37,210 nucleotides of DNA, taken from NCBI GenBank assembly GCA_001931875.2, contig MSJH02000566.1:1-37210 (forward strand), read 5' to 3'. Position 1 is the first letter of the stretch; every line of letters starts with the position of its first letter. Under the pieces are notes generated by a model, which was given only the letters and a program-made list of their open reading frames with translations, was not told where the DNA came from and searched no databases. This document shows positions 11,001 to 21,053 of the stretch, piece by piece. The position numbers and the translations under genes were made by a program. The stretch comes from Byssochlamys sp. IMV 00236 (lineage: Eukaryota > Ascomycota > Eurotiomycetes > Eurotiales > Thermoascaceae).

Positions 11001-11533
11001 AAAACGAATTTAATAAGGTTTTCTTGTAATCAAGTTGCTGAAACATGGTATAAACAAATCTTGGTACAATGCCTTCATTGGTTGTATCTAAGCCAATGCC
11101 CATACTATATGTTTTCCCACTGCCTGTTTGTCTGGTTTATACATGTTAAAAATAAACACTTTATATATATGTATATTCATATGCTTTACCCATAAGCGAG
11201 AATAGTTGAATTATATCTAAAAAGGGTTGAGTAACATATATGACAATATATTTCTATTTTACCCTTCGAGGAATTTATTTAATAAAGGTATGACACATGT
11301 ATCAAATACCTCTTGTTGTCCTGAAGAAGGTGGGTAAACATAATCAAAAGTAAATGATCGATCGCCTCCTACAGCGATTTGATTATTTGAATGAAACGTG
11401 ATCGATATTCGCTGTTGTCTTTCTTGTTCTGTCAGTGGTCTCACTCGTACTGCTACCCTTTAATAAATGTTATTTATCTATAAATATCAACAACAATTCT
11501 GTACCTAACAGAGGAAGTTGTTGAGGCTGTCAT
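8065..11533 (-). CDS. kinesin-4-like motor protein
   Basis: Eight exons (11533-11505, 11457-11263, 11216-11190, 11131-10838, 10785-10623, 10569-8762, 8711-8648, 8595-8065) encode 1036 residues. The N-terminal motor has VAVRVRPL, the P-loop GQTGSGKT (84-91), switch I NSSRSH (201-206) and switch II DLAGSE (230-235). The motor ends with [20 protein letters not shown], typical of the kinesin-4/KIF4-KIF21 group. A long coiled-coil stalk follows, broken near the middle by a basic Ser/Arg/Lys-rich stretch that may be a nuclear localisation or DNA/microtubule contact region. No cysteine-rich KIF4 tail motif is visible. The expected role is plus-end motor or microtubule-length control. Exon 3 is only 27 nt. 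The intron between 8648 and 8595 uses a GC donor (AAG|GCAAGT); the in-frame alternatives fail. Confidence 0.93.
8596..8647 (-). other. GC-AG intron of the kinesin gene
   Basis: The 52-nt intron starts AAG|GCAAGT and ends ATATAG. A nearby GTAAGC donor a few bases downstream would create an immediate stop, whereas the GC donor keeps the coiled-coil frame open on both sides. GC-AG introns with this strong consensus are a known minor class of U2 introns. Confidence 0.7.
9800..9841 (-). repeat. 21-bp tandem duplication in kinesin stalk
   Basis: Two adjacent 21-bp units (9800-9820 and 9821-9841) differ at a few positions and encode the repeated heptad SEKPLTI in the linker between the motor neck and the stalk. 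The in-frame unit suggests a recent coding slippage event in a disordered region. Confidence 0.75.
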
Positions 11534-11845
11534 GATAAATAAGGGGATAAGAAAAAAAAGAAAAAAAGAGTGTAATTGTTTACTATTAAATTAAGAAAAA
11601 AAAATATCTGTATTGTATATAAAAAAAAGGAGACATAAAAAACACTTTATATTCTTTGACTCCTAAATAAGAGAGTTACAAAGATGCATTCCTATATTAT
11701 TTTATCGGAAATAGTACCGTAGAATTCATGCCACTGTAACACTTTAGTATCACATAACCCCCCTTCTCTCTTTTTGATTGCTGTCTCTCTCTCTCTCTCT
11801 TTTTTTTCTCTTTTTCTTCTTCTTCTTCTTCTTCTTCTTTTCTTT
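11534..11845. promoter_or_regulatory. divergent spacer between kinesin and small ORF
   Basis: AT-rich spacer with A-rich runs near the kinesin start and a long pyrimidine block on the other side: (CT)n at about 11785-11800, then (TCT)n at 11815-11840 abutting the ATG at 11846. Position and composition match the tracts before other starts in this window. Confidence 0.45.
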
Positions 11846-12049
11846 ATGAATAAAATACCAAGCATTGATCAATTGCTATCTTCATTACAAGACCATTTGA
11901 CACTAAAAGATGCCAACATGATTCTCAACACAGCTAATTATTACCCATATTGTACAGTTAACAAAAAAAAGCAAGACTTTGTATTATATAATGATATTCA
12001 AAACAAGACCAGAAGAAACCTTAAACTATTGCCTGATTTAAAAAGATGA
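11846..12049 (+). CDS. hypothetical 67-residue protein
   Basis: A single open frame starts at an ATG directly after a (TCT)n tract and reads MNKIPSIDQLLSSLQDHL through to KLLPDLKR. The composition is protein-like: a short amphipathic helix (IDQLLSSLQDHLTLKDANMIL), then a basic Asn/Lys-rich half. No signal peptide, membrane segment or cysteine motif is visible, and I do not recognise the family. The frame is also open upstream through the tract, but that would only add Leu/Phe runs. It lies divergent from the kinesin and converges on the RABL6-like gene with 80 bp between stops. A real small gene is plausible because it fills an otherwise unexplained promoter-and-spacer arrangement; an untranslated or chance frame is possible. 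Confidence 0.4.
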   Translation: MNKIPSIDQLLSSLQDHLTLKDANMILNTANYYPYCTVNKKKQDFVLYNDIQNKTRRNLKLLPDLKR

Positions 12050-12129
12050 GCTATTCTTCTTCTTTTTATGCTTCTTTTTACTCGTCTTTTTCTATAGTTG
12101 AATAAATATTTATGTTATCCTGTTTATTA

Positions 12130-14084
12130 TTATCTATTTACCTTTTCTTTTGGTTGTTCTGACCAGTGGTCTTCCGCTGACCACGGATTCTCACTGGCTC
12201 CTCCAATCTCTTCATACTCTCCCAAGTATCCCAACGATTGTTCTTCTACATATTCATCTTCACTTTCATCCGATATAACATCTTTTGAATAATTGTGGTT
12301 CCAAACATTGGTTAATTCACTTTTAAAGATAGGCTGATACTTTTCCTCTTTCTCTTCTTCTTCTTCCTCTTGTTCTTCTTGTTCTTCTTGTTCTTCTTGT
12401 TTGCTCTCTTCTGGTATTTTCATGCTTGTATAAAAGTCTATATTTACATCTTCATCACCTGCTACCATGGGATTGGCTGGTATATTATCTTCTTGATCTG
12501 AATCTACTCTAACAACTGGTAACTCAATCGTATCGTCTACTTCTCCAAACCAGTCATCAGCCAACTCTTCTCCTGTATCAAACTGATTAACTACTTCAAC
12601 AGGTAGCTGAATATCTTTTCTCTTTATAGATTTGACAGGTGATGTTGGAGGAGGAGGTGTGTCATGACGTAGGACAGCATCTATTTAAGGTTTTTGTTTA
12701 TCTGTTTCAAGATATTTTTTTTGTTTATGTTAATCCACACTCACGGTCAGCTGCTATCTCCTCAAGTTCTTTGTCCCAAACAGCCTTCATCTCTGCATGT
12801 TCCTTTGCTAACCTTGGTTCTGACGCTATAAATAAATGTCAGCAGGCATGTTATAAACAAGAAATCTGATTTTACGTTGATCAAAGTTATCTTGTCCTCT
12901 TCTTCTATGCATTACTTCAGGCACCTCCTGATCAATGTCCAATGTTTCCAATAGATCAACAATCTCTATAGCCTTCAGTTCGAGCTGCTTTCTTAATGTC
13001 TCCATCTAATACTCATTAGCCTATCTTTAACTATAAGCACACTCTAATTTACCATGAGTTGTAAAAAGGGGACACCAAGATACTCATAAATGTATTTTAG
13101 ACCCAATCCACTCTTCATGCTGGCCTCTGCATATCTTATCAAATTTGGCTTTAGAGCGCCTCTTTCCATGCGTTCTTTATTATGTTGATATAAGGTTGCA
13201 TGTATTTGATCCAAATGCACTTTTCTATCCTTACTCTTGTCAGCAAAATTACCCTAGTCATCATCTTAGAATTTATATATATATGTACTTATAAGGCTTA
13301 CGAGGACAAGAACAGAGAGTGTCTCGGGTACATGAGCTAGTTCATTATTGACATAGTCAAACGTCCATGGCTTTGTGATATCAAATAAAAATATCACTGC
13401 ATGTGTATTTCTATAAACATTGACAGTGGTTGCATCTAAGCCTATACTCTCTTCTGGTTCATTTTTTGCATCATCACTCTTTTGACGTTGGGGTACATGA
13501 TGTTGTAGCTTGATGCCAGTCTCGCCTTTGTTATTTTGTTTATTATGTGCCTTATCGATAACATCCCATACTTCTACTTTGATAACATCATTCGAGTCTA
13601 TCTTGTTGGGTTAAACAAAGGAACACATGGAAACCATTTTACATATATATACTCTTATAGTGCCAAGGTATGTTCATGACTTGTATCTCTGGTGTAGACG
13701 TGTATTCTTCTATAAATTCATTGCCTTGAAGTCTTTGGACTAAAAGAGAATGAATAAAGAGAGTTTCTTATTGTTTTGCGTTTTCTGCTTACATAAACTT
13801 GTTTTGCCTGTCATGACATCGCCTCGCAAGATAACCTTCACTGTTGCAGGTCATTATAACATCATTACTGATTGTGTCAGTGACTACTTACTGTTATAGT
13901 GAACACCTTTTCTAAAGGCATTATTCATTGCCTTTAAAGGCTGTTGCTGTTGTTGTTGTTGTTGTTGGGATGGTAAAGTATCCTTTTCTACTTCCTTCAG
14001 TCATGTTATTCCTTTTTATATTTCCCTTTTCTTAGTTTTGTTTTACTGTACCTTTTTACTTCCAAATGACCAAAGAAAACTCAT
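12130..14084 (-). CDS. Rab-like protein 6 (RABL6/PARF) homologue
   Basis: Nine exons (14084-14052, 13994-13892, 13840-13793, 13739-13653, 13597-13302, 13253-13053, 13005-12876, 12825-12745, 12680-12130) encode 509 residues. After a 9-Gln run (21-29) comes VHYNMKVILRGD and the P-loop GDVMTGKT (52-59). The segments STPEIQVMNIPWHY, VIKVEVWDVIDK, FLFDITKPWTFDYV, RYAEASMKSGLGLKYI and PFLQL follow the order of animal RABL6. The WDV replaces the DTAG of true Rabs, as in that family. The C-terminal third is acidic and low-complexity (Glu/Gln repeats around 12350-12400) with short Trp-containing motifs such as DDWFGE and NPWSAEDHW. RABL6 proteins bind GTP and have been linked to cell-cycle and signalling control in animals; the fungal role is not known to me. 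The start is 60 bp downstream of the DUF3605 gene. Confidence 0.9.
12355..12410 (-). repeat. Glu/Gln-coding low-complexity repeat
   Basis: The plus strand shows repeated cttcttctt and tcttgttcttcttgttctt units, encoding an EEQEEQEEQ-type tract followed by a Glu run in the RABL6-like protein. It is in frame and probably length-variable between strains. Confidence 0.7.
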
Positions 14085-14144
14085 GAGTATTAAAAATGAA
14101 GAAGAGAAGAGGAGAGAGGAAGTGTCTGGCTCCCAAATTTTATT

Positions 14145-14647
14145 TTATTTTTGACGTCTTCGCATGAAAACATGGGCGTGAGGCAAACAGCGAATGCTCT
14201 GATACTCTGGAGGATTGACAAAATAAATCCACTCCCAGACGGAGCTACCGTATCTTTCTTCTAGCACGCTTTCGATGAATTCAGCTGATAAGGGTTGTTT
14301 AGACCAAACCAAGACGTGTTCAACACCAGGTTCTGTCGAGTAAGGAAAGTCGTTAGGAAGAACCAAATAAGATGGTTCTGTATCAGGAAAATGAAGCTTT
14401 TCTTTCAGTAAAAAGTTTTCAATGCTTCCGTACTTTTCAAGCGTATCAATTGTCCATTTTCTATAGACTATCTCTGCCTCTCTATTTCTGCGAAGTTGAC
14501 TAACTTGGTTGATACCTACATCATATTAATACAGTTCCAGTCTGTTGTATCACTTGCTCACTTACTAACATAATGGACAATCTCTTCCCATGGATGGACA
14601 TGATCACTGTATTTATCTTCTAAGCTCTCCTCTATAGAAGGAGCCAT
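14145..14647 (-). CDS. DUF3605 protein (N-acetylglucosamine-induced protein 1-like)
   Basis: Two exons, 14647-14566 and 14515-14145, encode 150 residues. Family features are the N-terminal PWEEIVHYV, a central tyrosine/tryptophan block (VYRKWTIDTLEKYGS), the phrase LPNDFPYSTEPGVEHVLVWS, and the C-terminal WEWIYFVNPPEYQSI and CLPHAHVFMR. Fungal DUF3605 proteins are often annotated as N-acetylglucosamine-induced protein 1; the biochemical role is unknown. The conserved His and Asp/Tyr residues hint at metal or nucleotide chemistry, but this is only inference. The GTAAGT donor lies directly after HYV and the split codon gives Ser. No signal peptide. It sits just upstream of the RABL6-like gene on the same strand. 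Confidence 0.85.
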
Positions 14648-16231
14648 AGTTGATAGAATTAGAATAAAGAAATGTAAAAAAGAAAGACGGGGAAACAAGT
14701 ACTAAATTCTTCAGCTACAAAGCTTACGTAATTTAATCACATACTAAAAGTAGAAATGACAGGTTTTATGCTCTTTACCAAATCAACAAGGGGAGATCAG
14801 CATTCTTTTATCTTTTCATGAAAGACTGTATTAATTATGTTATGACGATCACATCAAGACAAAGTTAAAATAAGAGAATTGAATTTACAATATGTTTTAC
14901 GTTTATTAATAATAAAAGCGTATTCCTTTCAGTCCTCAAGACAATAAAGTCTTGATTAACAGGATCAACCACGGGAAGGTAAGAGTACATATGATTCCAA
15001 AAAAAAGGTATACACTGAATGTCAATGGTGCATATACCTTGTAAAAGGGGGTGATGTATCAAGACTGAACTTATACACCTGAAAAACCTAGAAAGTACAA
15101 GCTGAACAGCCTCAGACAAGTCTGAATTGGCAGACTGCCAACAGGTAGCTATCAATAGGCCCAACCTCGTCTACCAGTCATCTCGCAAGCTCAGAAGATG
15201 GTTTTGACTCAGTAAACTACCCAAAATAGCTTTTGGTTCGATACCGCCTAGTAACAGCATAAGCATATATTCGGGTAGCCACACTTAGAGAGCATTTCTC
15301 TGTTCACAGATAACGGGCAAAGCGGTTAATCACATACAGAGCCTGCTCCCAACCGATGTAGCCAGCCCAGAATCTGCAAGCCACTTGAATCACCAACATG
15401 ACCGTACTAGGGTTACAGTGTGAGCAGAGAGCGTGTTCAGTCCTCTAAAGGATGAACAGAGTTAAAATACAAAGCATCGTCACAGAGAGAAAAAAAAAAA
15501 AAAAGCAAGGAGTATCTGTAAAGAAAAGAAAAAAGAGGTAGATCAGAAATGCTTTAAAGCGTTAACAGTCGGTCATTCAATCAGTATCATTTTATTGGAT
15601 AATACGTTTCGATAACAACCAAGCCAGGTTTTCTATTGGCTAGCCTATTTCGATATCAACTAAGGAGGCATGTGTTTGCTTTTCACATTCTTCAAGAGCA
15701 GGAGTAAAGTGTACAAGAGATAAATAGCATCCGATAATACTATTTCAATCTTTACTTTTTATTTGTCTTTTTCGATTTAGGACAAATAAACTAAGATTCA
15801 TCAAAGGGCAACAAAGGAAGTCAGACAAGTGCAACCACTGAATGTAGTCATTATCGTATCATAGTGCTTACAAATAGGAAAACATTGCAATCCTAAGCTT
15901 TTGTCAGTCAACTGAAAGTACTCTTGTGTATTGATTATAAACTTTGAACATGTGATCTATTGGCTGAGCATAACTTGAGAAAGACGCATTGGTTCCAAGT
16001 TGAATGTCATTCGTTAATGGAAACATAAGTATAGTTCTGCTGAAAAGTACGAGCAAGTGATGATTATTGAAACACAAAAAGGATTTGATATGTGATCCAC
16101 TGTCTGTGGACATACCGTCATGCAAGAGGAACTAGACTGTTACTCAATAATCTAATTGGCGCTAGTTCCAGGGAATTAAAAAATAGGGATGATATCAGCT
16201 GAAACAATCATTTTCTCTCTTTTTCAGCGTA
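14648..16231. other. 1.6-kb spacer with a GC-raised, coding-like but broken core
   Basis: The flanks are AT-rich. The core, about 14.9-15.45 kb, is visibly less AT-rich than the rest and holds stop-interrupted protein-like frames on the minus strand (listed separately). An A15 run lies near 15490. Two similar short motifs, TTTCGATAACAACCAAG and TTTCGATATCAACTAAG, occur about 41 bp apart near 15608 and 15649. The last part is the promoter of the stress-protein gene with TTTTCTCTCTTTTTCAG just before its first ATG. Confidence 0.4.
14880..15470 (-). pseudogene. possible broken coding relic, family not recognised
   Basis: Read on the minus strand, this stretch gives several protein-like runs broken by stops and frame changes: a Cys/His-containing piece (EHALCSHCN) leading into VACRFWAGYIGWEQALYVIN, then LLGGIEPKAILGSLLSQN, then a 99-residue open frame after one stop (14865-15164). 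The base composition is richer in G and C than the spacer around it, as expected for former coding DNA. I cannot name the family; a mobile-element remnant is one guess. A transcribed non-coding RNA with chance frames is the main alternative. Confidence 0.25.
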
Positions 16232-17472
16232 ATGAACCCTTCCAAGGTAAGTAACAACAAAATGACTACAAACATGAGGAATGGCTCATAGTTCACAGGA
16301 CAATGCCAACAATTACTGGGATCTTGACGCTATGTTGGCTCAAGAAATTCAAGAACTTAACAGAGATTCACCAGAGGATAGGCGTGTGAAAGAAGCAGTG
16401 ATCGTGTCTAAACCAGATCCCAATAGAATCAGTCCTAATGATGACGATGACTCGGACGAAGAAAGACCGACTCATAAGAATTATTATTACTATAGCGATG
16501 ATGACGACTATGAAGATGACTTGGCCATTCGTGACCCTGAACTGTTCAAGATAACTGAAAGTAACCGTCAGATAAAACTAGACGATAACGATACGGAAAA
16601 ACACACAAATTCCAAGCTGATCCGTCGCCCACAAGAGCTCGTATTTTCTGAACCACCTTTGCTTGTATCAAGGGATGATTATATTGGAGTGACCTTTCAT
16701 TACGGTCTATCTGAAGATAAGAAGGCAACCAGACAACCAAAGAGGTACATGATCATGTGCGACTTTGGTGAAGAGAGTATGTATGCTTTAAAATGGGGCA
16801 TAGGCACGCTTCTGCGAAGTGGTGACGAGGTACATGTTGCCAGTGTAGTTGCCACTGACGAGGAAGTAGAGAGTATGAGCAATGAAGAAAAGTATAGACT
16901 GTGGACAGAGGTATGAAGCAAATCACCAACAATATCATTAAACTAACAGCATCCCTCGATAGCTTGATCATAATTCTAAAAGAATGATTTCCCGTGTAAG
17001 AACAGTGATGGATGAAATGTTGCTTTATAATATAAAGATCGTTGTTCATTCCTTGGCTGCTCAAAAGATTAGAGAAGCATTATTAGAATTGGTAATGCTA
17101 TAGTTGATGTGCTGATGGATAGCAATTCTAACAGGTACTTTAGATTTGTTCATCACCAAGTATAACGATGGTCGTATGTGGTTCCAGAGACCGTGGATCG
17201 CTTAAAGGGTAAAGATTTATACTGACAGCGTAATAAGATGAATCATAACACATTCATATAGAATATTGATGGGAAGTGTATCTACCTTTCTTGTTCATAA
17301 CTCTCCCGTTCCTGTCTCTGTTGTTCGTCCTTTGAAGAAAACAAAAAAAGCCAAGAGTAAACAAACAGCTGCACAAAAGCTGAGTCAGAGTGTAAAGAAT
17401 GGTCAGCTAAAGGTGGATGAAATGGAAGGAGCTGCGCTTAGTATTAATAGCTATGATGGTACAATATCCTAA
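16232..17472 (+). CDS. universal stress protein (USP) domain protein
   Basis: Preferred model: exons 16232-16246, 16299-16910, 16963-17091, 17144-17208 and 17262-17472, giving 343 residues. The tiny first exon encodes MNPSK and is joined by a GTAAGT donor to CAG|GAC in frame. Skipping it and starting at the ATG at 16281 gives 344 residues with MAHSS at the front. The first half is acidic and disordered (DDDDSDEE, YYYYSDDDDYEDD). The USP fold begins near residue 155 (RYMIMCDFGEESMYALKWG) and ends with the nucleotide-binding loop GSRDRGSLKGILMGSVST and FLVHNSPVPVSVVRP. The second Gly of the usual G-x2-G-x9-G-S/T signature is Asp, so ATP binding may be weak. A Lys-rich tail follows. USP proteins act in stress survival; the exact role is unknown. 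The stop is 38 bp from the converging E3 gene. Confidence 0.87.
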
Positions 17473-17510
17473 TATACTTTTTTTATTTTCTCCTCGTTCT
17501 CTTTCTCTCT

Positions 17511-18446
17511 TTAAGCAAACACTATAGCTATAACTAATAAACTTAATAACATCATAATTAACCTTGATATAAAGGCTCCCTGTGGTGTTGTCTGTGCATG
17601 AGGTGTTCCTGCTGGAATATTCTATTTTATAAATGTATAAACATTCAGCTTTCTTTCACTCTACATATATAACTTACAAAAGTGACGCCAAATGGAATAA
17701 TGCCAAATCCTGCAGATATTGACATACCACCTCTATGAAATGTATTGCTTCCAAAGGGTTGATTAAAAAAGTAATTCGCAGGTCGGTTAGGGTCACGGAG
17801 AGGCGGAGGTCTTTGACCAGCTGGGCGTGTGGGTATAGATGGGTCAGTTCTAAAAGAGAAAGAATCAACATCAAGGGAAAGAAGTATAAAGTTGCTTAAA
17901 TGTACCTGAAGTCTATTTCCTCTTTACCTCGACCATAGATTGGGATTACTTTGTCTTTACCACAACCTGCTTTACATACTGGACAAGTAGGGTTTCTTGA
18001 TTGTGCATGAAGCCATTGTGCTAGACATGACCAACTGCGATGAAATATATATATATATACATATATGCATGTTTAGTCTATGTTTTTCTTTTTAATACGT
18101 TGAAGTCAATTTACCAGAACAAATGACCACATAATGTCAAGACAGGGTGCATTGCAGTATCGAAACTATTTAAACGTACAAGAGCAGCATTAATAAGACA
18201 TCATATGCTTAAGTTGACCAAGTTTTACCAAATGTTGCAGTCGTAGAATTCACCTCCATTAGAAGTTTCATCTTTACTTTGTGTCGCAGGCGTTGTAGGT
18301 GTAGATTTCGTCTTTCGATTTCGTAATTCTTGAGCAGTTTTTGACTCTGTGTTTATTGAAGTTGTTGTGCTTTCGTTTGTATCTTGTGATGAAATGTTGT
18401 TTGTGTTGACATTATCTGCTGAGGACGTTTCTGCGTTTGTTTCCAT
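17511..18446 (-). CDS. RNF5/RNF185-like membrane RING E3 ubiquitin ligase
   Basis: Five exons (18446-18229, 18165-18115, 18034-17906, 17849-17678, 17621-17511) encode 226 residues. An N-terminal Ser/Thr/Asn-rich stretch precedes a C3HC4 RING: Cys70, Cys73, Cys85, His87, Cys90, Cys93, Cys107 and Cys110, with the family phrases CGHLFC and [19 protein letters not shown] follows, a hallmark of RNF5/RNF185/RMA1. A Pro/Arg-rich linker leads to a C-terminal hydrophobic anchor ([16 protein letters not shown], residues 211-226). Relatives sit in the ER membrane and mark misfolded proteins for degradation with E2 enzymes of the UBC6/7 type. The anchor here is short, and family members often have two. 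An in-frame ATG at 18536 would add 30 residues; METNAE at 18446 was preferred. Confidence 0.93.
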
Positions 18447-19019
18447 TATATTAAAAAAATGATACATCCACTTCATATTCATGCTTTTAACACTATGAGC
18501 GGTGATTGAATCAAGATTGTCTTTATGACAGCTCATTTTGACTACTGCCTAGTAAGTTTTAATCAATAGATCATACAAAGTATATATCAAGATGCTTATT
18601 TCACACACATGCATGTAATATGCAATATATATATCCTTGTATAATACTTATTTACATTAGCATAGAGCAATCTGACCCTTTAACAAAGTATACCGCTGTT
18701 TTTAAATTGCGTTCTTATTGTCCAGTCAAATGTAATGCTTGAGCGGTGATTTTCATTTGCCCGTCTCTCTTTTACTTATCATTTTCCTTATTTAGAAGTG
18801 TGAAAGGACACTTTCTTTGTACTCAGTCAAAAGCCTTTTTCGCCAAATGAACAATTGACTAGAGAAAAGCTATAAAAATGTTCTTTTGAAGGAAACAAAA
18901 ACGTAATGTTTTTTATTAATACTTTTTCAATTGATAAAAATAAGGAATAAAAGAGTTGTTTTATACAATAAATACAAACAAGAAAACCAGTGTTTTCCTT
19001 ACGCCATATACAAAAATGC
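18447..19019. other. AT-rich spacer between E3 gene and ACS
   Basis: This 573-bp region holds the promoter of the E3 gene on its left side and the 3' end of the acetyl-CoA synthetase gene on its right. TGTAATATGCAATATATATA near 18614 and several A/T runs are visible. I see no exon: the open frames through it are short and hydrophobic by composition only. Confidence 0.4.
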
Positions 19020-21053
19020 TTATTTGTGTACTTGAGATACAATAGAAGGAATAACAGAAGGGTCAGCCAAAGTAGATGTATCCCCCAATTGATGATGTTC
19101 ACCATTCACAATCTTGCGAAGAATACGACGGACAATCTTACCAGAGCGAGTCTTGGGGTGTTCACGAACGATATAAATGCGCTTAGGAGCGGCAAAGGGG
19201 CCAATGATCTTTCTAACTGTCAAAACCAATTCACGGTCGAGGCCTTCGTTCACTTGAATGTGAGGCTTAAGAGAAACAAAGGCATGAATAGCTTGGCCTG
19301 TCAAATCATCTTGAGCACCCACAACAGCAGATTCAGCAACGGCTTGATGAGAACCTAAAGCGGCTTCAATTTCAGCTGTAGAAAGACGGTGACCAGAGAC
19401 GTTGATCACATCATCTACACGACCACGAATCCAGATATAACCGTCCTTGTCAATAGAGGCACCATCACCAGTGTAATAGTAGCCAGGATAAGGCTTGAGA
19501 TAGGTTTCCAAGAAACGTTGATGATTATTAAAAACAGAGCGTGCCATAGATGGCCAAGGACGACGGATGGCAAGTACACCTGTTTCATCGGCATTTTCGA
19601 TGACCTGGCCAGTTGCAGGGTTCAGCAATACAGGTTGAATACCAAAGAAAGGTAAGGTGGCAGAACCAGCCTTGGTAGGGATAGCTCCAGGAAGAGGACT
19701 GACAATGATGGACCCAGTTTCGGTTTGCCAGTAGGTGTCGACAACGGCACAGCGGTTTTTACCAACCATTTCATTATACCAATTCCAAGCTTCAGGATTG
19801 ATGGGTTCTCCAACAGATCCAATCACACGTAAACTGCTCAAGTCGATGTTGTCAAGCCACTGATCACCCAAGCGCTGAAGGGCACGAATGGCTGTAGGAG
19901 CTGTGTAGAATTGAGTGATTTTGTGCTTTTCGATCAATTGCCAAAAACGAGATGGTGAAGGATAAGTAGGTGTTGATTCGAATAAGACAGTGGTTGCACC
20001 CAAAGTAAGAGGACCATAGAGACCATAAGTGTGACCAGTTACCCATCCAATATCAGCCATACAGGCATAGATGTCTTCCTCATGCACGTCAAAGATATAC
20101 TTGACAGTAGCAGCGGCACCCAAGAGGTAACCACCTGTGGTATGAACAATACCCTTAGGTGCGCCGGTGGAGCCTGAGGTGTAAAGCAAGAACAAGGGGT
20201 CTTCAGCGTTCATATGTTCATGAGGGCAAACAGGACGAGCCTTTGCCATTTCTTCATGCCACCACAAATCACGGTTTTCCATCATGGAAACTTCAGATCC
20301 TGTACGTTGAAAGACAATGACGTGTTCTACTTGGTGCTTCTCTTCCTTGCTCAATGCATCATCAACAATTCGCTTTGTTGCAATGTTCTTACCCCCGCGG
20401 CGTCCTTCGTCTGAAGTAATGACAATATGTGCACCACAGTCAGCAACACGATCCAACAATGATTCTGCAGAGAAACCAGCAAAGACAACAGAGTGAATAG
20501 CACCAATACGAGCACAGGCCAGAATAGAGATCATGGTTTCAGGAATCATGGGCATGTAGATAGCAACATTATCACCCTTACGGACACCAAGGTTCTTCAA
20601 AACATTGCTCATCTTGCAAACTTCACGTAAAAGATCGCCATAGCTAATGTAACGGAAATTGCTAGGTTCATCGCCTTCATAGATAATAGCAATCTTGTTT
20701 GGATTTTTCAAAGCATGACGATCGACAGCATTGTAGCAGGCGTTCAATTCGCCATCTATAAACCATGCGACGTCTCCGGTTTCAAAAGATCCGTGAGATA
20801 CCTTGGTAAAAGGTTTATCCCAAGCCAAGAGATCACGAGCAAGCTATATGTAAAAAGACAGTTAGCACAGTAAAAAGCAATAGAGATTCTTATTTACGTT
20901 TCCAAAGAACTTGTCAGAATCCTCGACACTTTCTTTCCACATGGAACGATATTGTTCCATAGAGCTGATATGAGGGGTAGGGCACTGCTTTGGATCAAGA
21001 AGGCGGCTAGGGACGGGATGAACCACAATGTTAGTAACTTCCTCAGTAGTCAT
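19020..21053 (-). CDS. acs: acetyl-CoA synthetase (AMP-forming)
   Basis: Two exons, 21053-20898 and 20843-19020, encode 659 residues, the usual ACS length (EC 6.2.1.1). It makes acetyl-CoA from acetate, CoA and ATP through acetyl-AMP. The ANL-superfamily P-loop [14 protein letters not shown], the [13 protein letters not shown] segment, the adenine motif DTYWQTETG, the hinge [19 protein letters not shown] and the C-terminal [16 protein letters not shown] are all present. Lys621 in SGK is the catalytic lysine that is acetylated in bacterial and animal enzymes. The usual Lys of STGKPKG is Ala here, which is tolerated in the family. There is no targeting peptide and no peroxisomal SKL end, so cytosol or nucleus is likely. 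Codon choice is more biased to C-ending codons than in neighbours, suggesting high expression. Only one intron (54 nt). Confidence 0.97.

Noticed and set aside
15225..15260. GGTTCGATACC resembling a tRNA B box
   Set aside because: The flanking bases do not form a five-pair T stem, no matching A box lies at the right distance, and no acceptor stem can be folded.
15604..15668. Pair of similar TTTCGATA-AACAA motifs as possible transposon ends
   Set aside because: The two copies are direct, imperfect and only about 41 bp apart, with no inverted partner or target-site duplication seen.
18827..19105. 92-residue hydrophobic minus-strand frame at the ACS 3' end
   Set aside because: It overlaps the ACS coding end in another frame and its hydrophobicity comes from T-rich sequence; no start context or family.
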